This document shows, in pieces, positions 1 to 6,685 of a stretch of 29,482 nucleotides of DNA. The position numbers and the translations under genes were made by a program. The stretch's first letter is position 1; the number at the start of each line of letters is the position of its first letter. Below the pieces are notes generated by a model, which saw only the letters and a program-made list of their open reading frames with translations, ran no database searches and was not told the DNA's origin. The DNA comes from an uncultured Eubacterium sp. (GTDB lineage Bacteria; Bacillota; Clostridia; Lachnospirales; Lachnospiraceae), in NCBI GenBank assembly GCA_910586045.1, contig CAJUIH010000029.1, forward strand, positions 1 to 29,482. Direction: 5' to 3'.

Positions 1-1
1 G

Positions 2-235
2 TTAAAATCCGTTGTAATTGTGAGCATGGGGTTTATTGCCCTGTTTGTAGGGCTGGCAAAAAAATCGTCCAAAGCGGCAGTAGTTACGTCATTTTTGCTG
101 ATTTTCCTTACACAGGCAAATGTCGGAGACTTTACAATGGCGAATAACGCGGTTTTTCCTGTGCTTTTAACCTTTGTTTCGTTTGGATTTGCTGTGTTAT
201 CTGTTTGCCAGGCGGAAAACAAAGATTTAATGTAG
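2..235 (+). CDS. C-terminal end of a small hydrophobic membrane protein (partial)
   Basis: The reading frame is open from the left edge, so the N-terminus lies outside the window. The visible 77 residues contain about three hydrophobic stretches, around VVIVSMGFIALFVGLA, AAVVTSFLLIFLTQA and AVFPVLLTFVSFGFAVLSV, and a short polar tail. This looks like the last membrane helices of an integral membrane protein. I do not recognise the family. An internal GTG or ATG start near 20-26 is possible but has no clear ribosome binding site. Confidence 0.5.
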   Translation, partial: LKSVVIVSMGFIALFVGLAKKSSKAAVVTSFLLIFLTQANVGDFTMANNAVFPVLLTFVSFGFAVLSVCQAENKDLM

Positions 236-310
236 AAAGCGATAAACAAGCAATAGGTTAATTTGAGCGGATTTGTGCCATACTGTATAAAAAAGGAATG
301 GAGTGAAAAA

Positions 311-610
311 ATGGAACCGAAAAAAAATGGAACCGTATATGAATATGAATCTCTGCTGTATCAGGCAGGGGATACAGGCGGGGCGTATGTGATCTTTCCA
401 TATGATATCCGTAAGGAGTTTGGAAAAGGGAGAGTGGAAGTACACGCCACATTTGATGGGGAAGCGTATGACGGGAGTATTGTGAATATGGGAGTCAGGA
501 ATGAAGACGGCAGCGTTTGTTACCTCATTGGTGTACGCAAAGGGATCCGTTTACGGATTAGGAAGCAGCCGGGAGATCGTGTGTTTGTAACGGTCAGAGA
601 GCGGGTATAA
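311..610 (+). CDS. DUF1905 domain protein
   Basis: This 99-residue protein resembles the DUF1905 family of small beta-rich proteins of unknown role. Recognisable family elements are the AYVIFPYDIRKEFGKGRVEV segment near residues 24-43, the ATFDGEAYDGSIVNMG strand pair after it, and the ending GIRLRIRKQPGDRVFVTVRE. The ATG at 311 is chosen because a purine-rich GGAATGGAG site sits about seven bases upstream and because the family normally begins shortly before this conserved block. It stands alone between the partial membrane gene and a terminator, so it is probably the last gene of its transcript. Its function is not known and its neighbours give no hint. Confidence 0.85.
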   Translation: MEPKKNGTVYEYESLLYQAGDTGGAYVIFPYDIRKEFGKGRVEVHATFDGEAYDGSIVNMGVRNEDGSVCYLIGVRKGIRLRIRKQPGDRVFVTVRERV

Positions 611-641
611 CATACAAACGAATCAAACGGATATTTTTTAG

Positions 642-669
642 AGCATCTCTTTGGAGGTGCTTTTCTTTT
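642..669 (+). terminator. Rho-independent terminator after the DUF1905 gene
   Basis: AGCATCTC and GAGGTGCT pair across a four-base TTTG loop, with one G-T wobble, and are followed by TTTCTTTT. It separates the upstream transcript from the invertible-looking block and the polysaccharide operon. Confidence 0.75.
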
Positions 670-726
670 GTGCATATTTAGGGAGAGTTGTTGGAAAAGA
701 CGAATATAAAAACGGAATTGTACTTA

Positions 727-754
727 TACATAACATTTTACAGCAAATTGTTAT
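727..754 (+). repeat. Left arm of a 28-bp perfect inverted repeat (candidate recombinase site)
   Basis: This segment is the exact reverse complement of 1026-1053. Inside the arm, ATAACATTTT (730-739) and AAATTGTTAT (745-754) are near-perfect inverted half-sites (9 of 10) around the asymmetric centre ACAGC. That is the layout of a tyrosine-recombinase core site. Confidence 0.85.
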
Positions 755-762
755 CTGCAAGT

Positions 763-791
763 ATTCTATAACAAATTCTTTTATTTTGCAA
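763..791 (-). promoter_or_regulatory. Promoter-like sequence inside the inverted-repeat block, pointing left
   Basis: On the - strand TTGCAA (786-791) and TAGAAT (763-768) are separated by exactly 17 bases. In the orientation seen here it reads away from the polysaccharide operon. After inversion it would lie just before the right arm and read into the XRE gene. Sequence match only. Confidence 0.45.
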
Positions 792-945
792 CCCCAATGA
801 AAAAAATAGCAATTATTGCCATATTTTATCGATGTACAACACAAAAATACAGATAAAATATACAAAAAAATTCTCATTTTTCTTTGCTGTACAAAATTAA
901 AACTATATTAATAAATTTAAATTTAGTTTCTTTTTCCATATTTTT

Positions 946-975
946 TTCACCGGAAATTTCTTAGCGAAATATAAA
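946..975 (+). promoter_or_regulatory. Weaker promoter-like sequence inside the block, pointing right
   Basis: TTCACC (946-951) and TATAAA (970-975) are 18 bases apart and point at the XRE gene in the orientation seen here. Because of it I cannot say whether the sequenced orientation is ON or OFF. Confidence 0.3.
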
Positions 976-1025
976 TTTTCCCAGGTTTTATGCGCCTTTG
1001 CGGGACATGCATCCAGCTTTTTTGC

Positions 1026-1053
1026 ATAACAATTTGCTGTAAAATGTTATGTA
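1026..1053 (-). repeat. Right arm of the 28-bp perfect inverted repeat (candidate recombinase site)
   Basis: Exact inverted copy of 727-754. It ends 17 bases before the start of the XRE regulator gene and just upstream of its ribosome binding site, so anything transcribed out of the enclosed block would enter the operon directly. Confidence 0.85.
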
Positions 1054-1070
1054 CGAAATGGAGGGATTCA

Positions 1071-1430
1071 ATGAGGGAACTGGATTATGTAAAAATGGGA
1101 AGCCGTATCCGGCAGGTTCGAAAAGCGAGGGGCTGGTCGCAGGATGTGCTTGCGAAAAAATGCGGCATCAGCATGTCGTTTCTTGGGCATATCGAACGCG
1201 GAACCCGGATTATGAGCCTGGAAACGTTTATCAGCATTTGCCGGGAGCTGCATGCAGACGCGGATGAACTTTTATGGGGTGTAGCGCATCCGTCGGATAC
1301 CGTCCGGGATTTCTGGAATCCATCCAATGCGAAATCGGCGGCAAAAACATTGGACGGAACAGACAGTTATGCGATGTATGTGCGGATTATGAAGTCGGTG
1401 GCGGAGATTATGAATGAATCGCATGAATAA
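1071..1430 (+). CDS. XRE-family helix-turn-helix regulator, first gene of the polysaccharide operon
   Basis: The 119-residue protein has an N-terminal Cro/CI-type helix-turn-helix at about residues 8-68, with the typical RIRQVRKARGWSQDVLAKKCGIS recognition region and a FLGHIERGTR turn, followed by a short C-terminal tail of unknown role. It should bind DNA, most plausibly to control this operon, but the sequence does not show its operator. The ATG at 1071 is preceded by GGAGGG at 1060-1065 with five bases of spacing. The same frame is open upstream through the right repeat arm, but those codons have no matching ribosome binding site. Its 3' end overlaps the next gene by 17 bases, so the two are probably translationally coupled. 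Confidence 0.9.
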   Translation: MRELDYVKMGSRIRQVRKARGWSQDVLAKKCGISMSFLGHIERGTRIMSLETFISICRELHADADELLWGVAHPSDTVRDFWNPSNAKSAAKTLDGTDSYAMYVRIMKSVAEIMNESHE

Positions 1431-2613
1431 ACAATGTAGGCCAAACGTACTGCTGGCAGTCTCGGTTGCCTCCATGATCGATCAGTTTAATCTGCCGAAC
1501 ATCCGGCTGCTGCGGGAACTTGGCTATACCGTGCATGTAGCCTGCAATTTTCGGCAGGGGAATACTTGCGATGCAAAACGGGTGCGCAGGCTGAAACATG
1601 TTTTGGATCAAATGGAGGTCGTTTCACACCAGTGGGACTGTCCGAGGGATCTAAGCAGTATTTTTGATTGCAGCAGAGCTTTTAGCCAGCTTTGGGATCT
1701 GACGGGCCGTTACCGGTTTGCCTGGATGCACTGCCAGTCGCCGATTGGCGGGGCGCTGGCGCGCGCGGCCGCGCATGGACGCGGAATCCGGGTTGTCTAT
1801 ACGGCCCACGGCTTTCATTTTTATAAAGGGGCGCCGTTTAAAAACTGGCTGCTGTATTATCCGGTAGAAAAGCTGCTGTCGTATTGGACGGATATGCTGG
1901 TTACTGTGAATCGGGAAGATTACCGCCTGGCTGTGCGTCGGTTTTCTAAGGCAAAGATCTGTTATACGCCGGGAATCGGGATTGATACGGCCCGGTTTTA
2001 CGGTGTGCCGCCCAAAAGAGACCTGTTTTGTAAAAAATTTGCCATTCCAAAAGACGCGCCGCTGCTGCTGTCTGTCGGTGAACTGAACAAAGGGAAAAAT
2101 CACAAGATGGTGCTGGATGCTCTTGCGGCTATTCGTCGCAGCAATGTTTATTATATGGTCTGCGGGCAGGGAGAACAGTATGGGGCGCTTATGGAACATG
2201 CAAAAAAGCTTGGCATTATGGGACGCGTCAGGCTGGTCGGATACCAGGAGGATATGCCCTGGATTTATCGGAACGCGGATCTTTTTGTATTTCCGTCGGT
2301 ACGGGAAGGAATGCCGGTGGCTCTGCTGGAGGCGATGGCGGCGGGACTTGCATGTGCAGCGTCCGATATCCGAGGAAACCGGGAATTGATCGGCCCGCCG
2401 GGCGCGGGCGAAAAAGCGGGCGGTATGCTGTTTGCACCGGAAAGTGTCTGCCAGCTTGCGGCCGTATTATTGCGATTGCTGGATCATTGTGCGTTTAGGA
2501 ACGCATGCGGAAAATACAATCGGAAAAAAGCGCTGTATTACAGCCGGGCAGTCGTGGAAAAACAGATGCGCGGCATCTATAAGGAGATGGGATCATGCGT
2601 GGACTATGGATAA
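1414..2613 (+). CDS. GT4-family glycosyltransferase (EpsD/CapM-like)
   Basis: A 399-residue GT-B fold glycosyltransferase, predicted to act on the cytoplasmic face of the membrane. The N-terminal half has the acceptor-side signature TAHGFHFYKGAPFKNWLLYY typical of EpsD/CapM-type enzymes. The C-terminal half has the nucleotide-sugar region: LLSVGELNKGKNHKMVLDAL, then REGMPVALLEAM, an E-x7-E motif, followed by a glycine-rich segment. The ATG at 1414 uses GGCGGAG about seven bases upstream; an in-frame ATG at 1423 is the alternative. It overlaps the regulator before it and the exporter permease after it. Donor and acceptor cannot be read from sequence. As the first transferase in the operon it may add an early sugar, but no initiating phosphosugar transferase is visible in the window. 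Confidence 0.9.
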   Translation: MNRMNKQCRPNVLLAVSVASMIDQFNLPNIRLLRELGYTVHVACNFRQGNTCDAKRVRRLKHVLDQMEVVSHQWDCPRDLSSIFDCSRAFSQLWDLTGRYRFAWMHCQSPIGGALARAAAHGRGIRVVYTAHGFHFYKGAPFKNWLLYYPVEKLLSYWTDMLVTVNREDYRLAVRRFSKAKICYTPGIGIDTARFYGVPPKRDLFCKKFAIPKDAPLLLSVGELNKGKNHKMVLDALAAIRRSNVYYMVCGQGEQYGALMEHAKKLGIMGRVRLVGYQEDMPWIYRNADLFVFPSVREGMPVALLEAMAAGLACAASDIRGNRELIGPPGAGEKAGGMLFAPESVCQLAAVLLRLLDHCAFRNACGKYNRKKALYYSRAVVEKQMRGIYKEMGSCVDYG

Positions 2614-3380
2614 GGGTCAGGGTTTTTTGGAAATACTGGGATCTGCTGGAAAATCTAGTAGCCCGGGATATTAAGGTGCGCTACCGCAGGTCTGTGCTCG
2701 GGATGCTTTGGACGGTATTAAATCCACTTTTAATGATGGTTGTCATTACAGTCGTGTTTTCGACATTGTTTAAGCAGAATATTGAACATTACCCGATTTA
2801 CTATTTATCCGGCTCCCTCATTTTTTCTTTTTGTTCCGAAACGACGAGCAATGCGTTGTATGCGGTGATCGGAAACGCGTCTTTGATGAAAAAGGTATAT
2901 ATTCCCAAATACCTGTTTCCGCTTTCCAAGGTCGTATCGGGCCTTGTAAACCTTGGATTCTCATTTTTGGCTATGTTTGCCGTTATGCTGGCGCTTGGTG
3001 TGGAATACCGGATTACATTGCTGCTGCTTCCGATTCCGGTATGTTATGTTTTTATTTTCTCGATCGGCCTTGGTTTGTTTTTGTCAGCCGCTACGGTTTT
3101 TTTTCGAGATATTTCCCATTTTTATGGGGTATTTATTATGGCATGGACTTATTTTACGCCTATTTTTTATCCGGTGGATATCCTGCCGCAGGCGGCAGCA
3201 GACATGATGGGGCTTAACCCGATGTACCATTATGTGCAGTATGTAAGGGAACTGGTCTTATACGGCAGTTTCCCGGGCATGCGGGAAAACCTGATTTGCT
3301 TTTTGGCCGGGGCAGGGATGCTCGCGGCAGGCATGTGGGTGTTTTACCGGACACAGGACCGGTTTGTGCTGTATATCTAG
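2595..3380 (+). CDS. ABC-2 polysaccharide exporter permease (Wzm/TagG-like)
   Basis: This 261-residue protein is the membrane subunit of an ABC-2 type exporter for lipid-linked polysaccharide. The N-terminal DIKVRYRRSVLGMLWTVLNPLL segment is the amphipathic interface helix and first membrane helix seen in Wzm/TagG proteins. About six hydrophobic segments follow, with the family-typical FFRDISHFYGVFIMAWTYFTPIFYP loop near the C-terminal third. Its start at 2595 has AAGGAG upstream and overlaps the preceding transferase by 19 bases. The ATPase follows after 11 bases. With it, the protein should export a polymer finished in the cytoplasm, which implies an ABC-dependent rather than Wzx/Wzy-dependent pathway. 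Confidence 0.93.
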   Translation: MRGLWIRVRVFWKYWDLLENLVARDIKVRYRRSVLGMLWTVLNPLLMMVVITVVFSTLFKQNIEHYPIYYLSGSLIFSFCSETTSNALYAVIGNASLMKKVYIPKYLFPLSKVVSGLVNLGFSFLAMFAVMLALGVEYRITLLLLPIPVCYVFIFSIGLGLFLSAATVFFRDISHFYGVFIMAWTYFTPIFYPVDILPQAAADMMGLNPMYHYVQYVRELVLYGSFPGMRENLICFLAGAGMLAAGMWVFYRTQDRFVLYI

Positions 3381-3391
3381 GAGGACGGACA

Positions 3392-4120
3392 GTGGATACA
3401 ATCGTACGGGTGGAAGATGTCTCTATGATGTTTAATATGAGCAGTGACCGGATTGACAATGTGAAAGAGTATTTGATCCGTCTTGTGAAAAGACAGCTCC
3501 TGTTTCAGGAATTTTGGGCGCTACGCCACATTTCTTTTACACTGGAACGCGGGGAATCGCTCGGCATTGTCGGATTAAACGGATCCGGAAAAAGTACGCT
3601 GCTAAAAATGATAGCGGGTGTGCTAAAGCCTACGTCCGGCCATATTTATACCGGGGGTTCTATTGCGCCGATGCTGGAATTGGGGGCAGGGTTTGATGAC
3701 GACCTGTCCGCACAGGAAAATGTATATTTAAACGGTGCGATTCTTGGATATTCGAAAAGTTATATGGAGCGCAAATACAAGGATATTATTGCGTTTGCCG
3801 GGTTGGAGGCGTTTACGCAGATACCGCTGAAAAATTTTTCCTCCGGTATGAAAGCACGGCTCGGATTTGCGATCGCGACGATGAATGTACCGGACATCCT
3901 GATTCTGGACGAAGTACTTTCGGTCGGAGATTATCAGTTTCAGGAGAAAAGTTTTAAACGGGTACAGGAGATTCTTGCGTCTGGCGCCACGGTCTTGTTT
4001 GTTTCCCATTCAGCGGAGCAGATCCGAAAAATCTGTACAAAGGCACTTTGGCTTTCGGGCGGGGAAATGAAGCAGTTTGGGGATGTGGAAAGTGTCTGTG
4101 CGGCTTATGAGGGATCCTGA
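3392..4120 (+). CDS. ABC polysaccharide exporter ATPase (Wzt/TagH-like, short form)
   Basis: A 242-residue ATPase with Walker A GLNGSGKST (residues 61-69), signature FSSGMKARL (149-157), Walker B ILILDE (169-174) and the H-loop SH at 205-206. The long segment before the Walker A site and the SVGD sequence after Walker B are typical of the Wzt/TagH subfamily. It has no C-terminal carbohydrate-binding domain, so it is the short type that does not itself recognise a chain-end cap. I start it at GTG 3392 because AGGAGG lies seven bases upstream and homologues begin with this ..VRVEDVSMMF.. strand. It pairs with the permease immediately upstream. Confidence 0.93.
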   Translation: MDTIVRVEDVSMMFNMSSDRIDNVKEYLIRLVKRQLLFQEFWALRHISFTLERGESLGIVGLNGSGKSTLLKMIAGVLKPTSGHIYTGGSIAPMLELGAGFDDDLSAQENVYLNGAILGYSKSYMERKYKDIIAFAGLEAFTQIPLKNFSSGMKARLGFAIATMNVPDILILDEVLSVGDYQFQEKSFKRVQEILASGATVLFVSHSAEQIRKICTKALWLSGGEMKQFGDVESVCAAYEGS

Positions 4121-4164
4121 CAGGACGAATCGTCTGTGTGCAGCTTAAAAGGGGTTTTAATAAG

Positions 4165-6657
4165 ATGAAAAAGAAACTGTTGTTTGTAACGACACAATTC
4201 TATAAAGGCGGCGCGGAGATGGCACTCCTGCGTCTGTTTCGCAGCCTTTCCCCAAAAGAGTATGCGGTGGATTTCCTGCTGACAGACCAGATGGAACTGC
4301 ACGATGCGCGGTCGCTGCTAGATGAGATTCCGTCCTGGGTCCGTGTGTGCAATGCATCCGTCCGGGAGGGGAAGCTTGCCGTCGTGGGCAAGATCTGGTA
4401 TAAGGTGATCCGGCGGCTGAGCGGGCGGCAGATGTTTCGAAGAAGCGCCAGGCGTTTTGTCAAAGGCCAAACGTACGATGCGGCGTTTTCCTATGGGGAA
4501 TGGATGCCGCCTGCATTTGTGGCAGACATCGTGCGGGCGGATAAAAAAATGCTCTGGATCCATACGGATATCGACAAGGTAAAGTCCGTGAACGCAGAGA
4601 GCCTGTTTGCATATGAAGATGCGTATGATACCTATATTTTCGTATCCGAACATTCAAGAAAGTGCGCCGAGGAGCGGTTTGCAGCCTGCCGTGGGAAATC
4701 AGCAGTCGTACATAATATGTGCGGGGATGCGCAGGTGCGTAAAGCGGCGCAGGAGGAAATTGCCGGACTAAAACACTTTAAAAGACCGTGTCTGCTTAGT
4801 GTCGGCAACCTGCGTGAGGAAAAAAATTACCCGCGCCAGGTCGAAATTATGCATCTTTTAAAAGAACGCGGGATAAATCTGACCTGGCTGTGTATCGGTT
4901 CCAGGGCAAATCCTATCATAGACCAAAAGGTGCGCAAGATGATCCGCCGTTATGGTCTTGAAAAATGCTTTTTGCTGCTTGGGGTACAGGACAATCCCTA
5001 TGCCTATATGAAACAGGCGGATGCGGTGATGTCGCTGTCGGATTTTGAATCCTGGTCGCTTGTAATTACAGAAGCAAAGCTGTTGGGCGTCCCAGTCATT
5101 GCAACACCTACTTCCGGGGCGGCAGAGCAGATTATAGACAGCGTGAACGGCGTGATCGTTCCGTTTTCGCCAAAGGAAGCGGCGGACAGGATTGAGCGGT
5201 TTTTAAAAAATCCGAAAGAACAGGCGGCGATCCGGCTTGGCCTGCAGGGATTTTCTACCGACCAGCCGGTGATGGAGGAGTTTCGCGCTCTGTTTGGAAA
5301 TTTGGATCGCGGGAAAAGGAACACGAAAAAAAAGATCCTGTATCTGTTTGACAATATTAACTACGAAAGCGGCGCACGCAAAGCGGCGTTTTTACAGATC
5401 GGGGAGCTGCGTGAACATTGCCAGGTTCATCTATTCTCCCTGTGCAGGCCGGACGGCGCGGGTTTTGCTTTTACAGACGGGCCTGGGGGTCGGCAAAAGC
5501 GCAGGCGTAAGGACGCGGATTGCGGTACGGATTGGGAGCCGGTAGCGGGTCTGCCGATCCTGGGCAGCGAGATCTGGAAACAGGCGGAGCTGGCGGTTCG
5601 TCCGTTTCATGAGGTGATGCGTTCTGCCCAGGTACACCCGGCAAAAAAAGTACAGCGGGCGTGGTATGCGGCGGCAATGCGCATCGGGAAAGCGGATGCA
5701 TGTATGGGACGCATGATCGGGCGCAGGTTTATCCGGGCATGGGAGCAGTATGACGCGGTTGTAGTAGTCAGTGAAGCGTCCAGGCTGCGCGGCGTGGTGT
5801 CACGGTTAAACCATCCAAAGAAAATCCAGTGGATCCATACGGATTATGTGTCCTGGAGCCGTTTTTCCGAATGGACGCGGGCGGCAGCCGCGCAGGACGG
5901 GCGGATTTACCAAAACTTTGACCGGATTGTCAGCCTGTCCGAACACAGCCGAAAGGGATTTGTAGAAAAATATCCGCGTTTGCATCAAAAGTCTGTAGTA
6001 ATTCCCAATCTGATCGATGGGGAAACCATACAGAAAAAAGCGGCACAGACAGCGGAAATTTGGGCGCCGCAGACAAAAAGACAAGCTATTTTACCCCGCG
6101 GCAAAATGGACTGGCAATGTGCAGAAATTGACAGAGCAAAGAGCGGCTGCCTGCGTCTGGTGTCCGTTGGACGGGCGGACCGGGAAAAGGGCTATGACCG
6201 GGTGTTGACGATCTGTAGGAAAATGCAGGCGGAAGGCTGCCGCTTTCTGTGGTATTTGGTCGGGGACGGCCCGCTGCTGCCGCATTTACAGGAACGTGTC
6301 CGGACAGAGGGACTTACTGGGTGTGTCAGGCTGACCGGGTGGATGGACAATCCCTATCCGCTGATGAAGCGCTGCGACTGGCTTGTGCTGCCGTCCCGGT
6401 ATGAGGGAACGCCGGTTACGGTCGATGAGGCGATGACGCTTGGGCTGGCGGTCGTGGCAGTGGATACAGGGGGAATCCGCGAGCAGTTGCAGCGGGGCGG
6501 GGACTGCTGGTATGGCTATGTGGAATCCGGCCGGGATTTTATTGACAGGGTCTGCGGGATTATACGAAACGGGGAACGGCGTGCGGTCACAGAACCGTTT
6601 GACTATGATGCCTGGAACCGAAAAGTTTCAGACAGGCTGTTGAAGCTGTTTTCCTAG
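4165..6657 (+). CDS. Two-domain GT4 glycosyltransferase (fused tandem GT-B modules), first paralogue
   Basis: At 830 residues this is about twice the length of a single GT4 enzyme. Module one (about residues 1-390) opens with KKKLLFVTTQFYKGGAEMAL and carries the E-x7-E motif ESWSLVITE. Module two (about 390-830) opens with KKILYLFDNINYESGARKAA and carries EGTPVTVDE, so both modules keep the usual catalytic or nucleotide-binding glutamates. The second module has an Arg/Gly-rich insertion around bases 5450-5530. The ATG at 4165 follows AAAAGGGG; an upstream GTG at 4138 is less likely. Fused transferases of this kind, such as WbdA in ABC-dependent O-antigen systems, polymerise repeat units, and the exporter just upstream fits that role. 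Sugar specificity is unknown. Confidence 0.88.
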   Translation: MKKKLLFVTTQFYKGGAEMALLRLFRSLSPKEYAVDFLLTDQMELHDARSLLDEIPSWVRVCNASVREGKLAVVGKIWYKVIRRLSGRQMFRRSARRFVKGQTYDAAFSYGEWMPPAFVADIVRADKKMLWIHTDIDKVKSVNAESLFAYEDAYDTYIFVSEHSRKCAEERFAACRGKSAVVHNMCGDAQVRKAAQEEIAGLKHFKRPCLLSVGNLREEKNYPRQVEIMHLLKERGINLTWLCIGSRANPIIDQKVRKMIRRYGLEKCFLLLGVQDNPYAYMKQADAVMSLSDFESWSLVITEAKLLGVPVIATPTSGAAEQIIDSVNGVIVPFSPKEAADRIERFLKNPKEQAAIRLGLQGFSTDQPVMEEFRALFGNLDRGKRNTKKKILYLFDNINYESGARKAAFLQIGELREHCQVHLFSLCRPDGAGFAFTDGPGGRQKRRRKDADCGTDWEPVAGLPILGSEIWKQAELAVRPFHEVMRSAQVHPAKKVQRAWYAAAMRIGKADACMGRMIGRRFIRAWEQYDAVVVVSEASRLRGVVSRLNHPKKIQWIHTDYVSWSRFSEWTRAAAAQDGRIYQNFDRIVSLSEHSRKGFVEKYPRLHQKSVVIPNLIDGETIQKKAAQTAEIWAPQTKRQAILPRGKMDWQCAEIDRAKSGCLRLVSVGRADREKGYDRVLTICRKMQAEGCRFLWYLVGDGPLLPHLQERVRTEGLTGCVRLTGWMDNPYPLMKRCDWLVLPSRYEGTPVTVDEAMTLGLAVVAVDTGGIREQLQRGGDCWYGYVESGRDFIDRVCGIIRNGERRAVTEPFDYDAWNRKVSDRLLKLFS

Positions 6658-6685
6658 CGCCAGACCAAAGTAAACGGAGGAAATC

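Larger units (their letters stand above)
727..1053. promoter_or_regulatory. Candidate invertible promoter segment (inverton)
   Basis: A 271-bp AT-rich interior without a convincing gene is enclosed by the two 28-bp inverted arms. The block lies between the terminator of the DUF1905 gene and the first gene of the surface polysaccharide operon, which is where phase-variable promoters of capsule loci are commonly found. Promoter-like sequences can be read in both directions inside it. No recombinase gene is present in the window, so one would have to act from elsewhere. The alternative is a small non-autonomous transposon with 26-bp ends and a TA duplication, because TA flanks both ends. Confidence 0.65.

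Noticed and set aside
638..877. Small - strand open frame across the left repeat arm
   Set aside because: It starts inside the AT-rich block, has no good ribosome binding site and runs through a terminator. It shares a peptide with the other side only through the inverted arms.
990..1070. In-frame N-terminal extension of the XRE regulator through the right repeat arm
   Set aside because: The GGAGGG site at 1060-1065 fits the ATG at 1071, the helix-turn-helix begins just after it, and the extra residues are Cys-rich with no family match.
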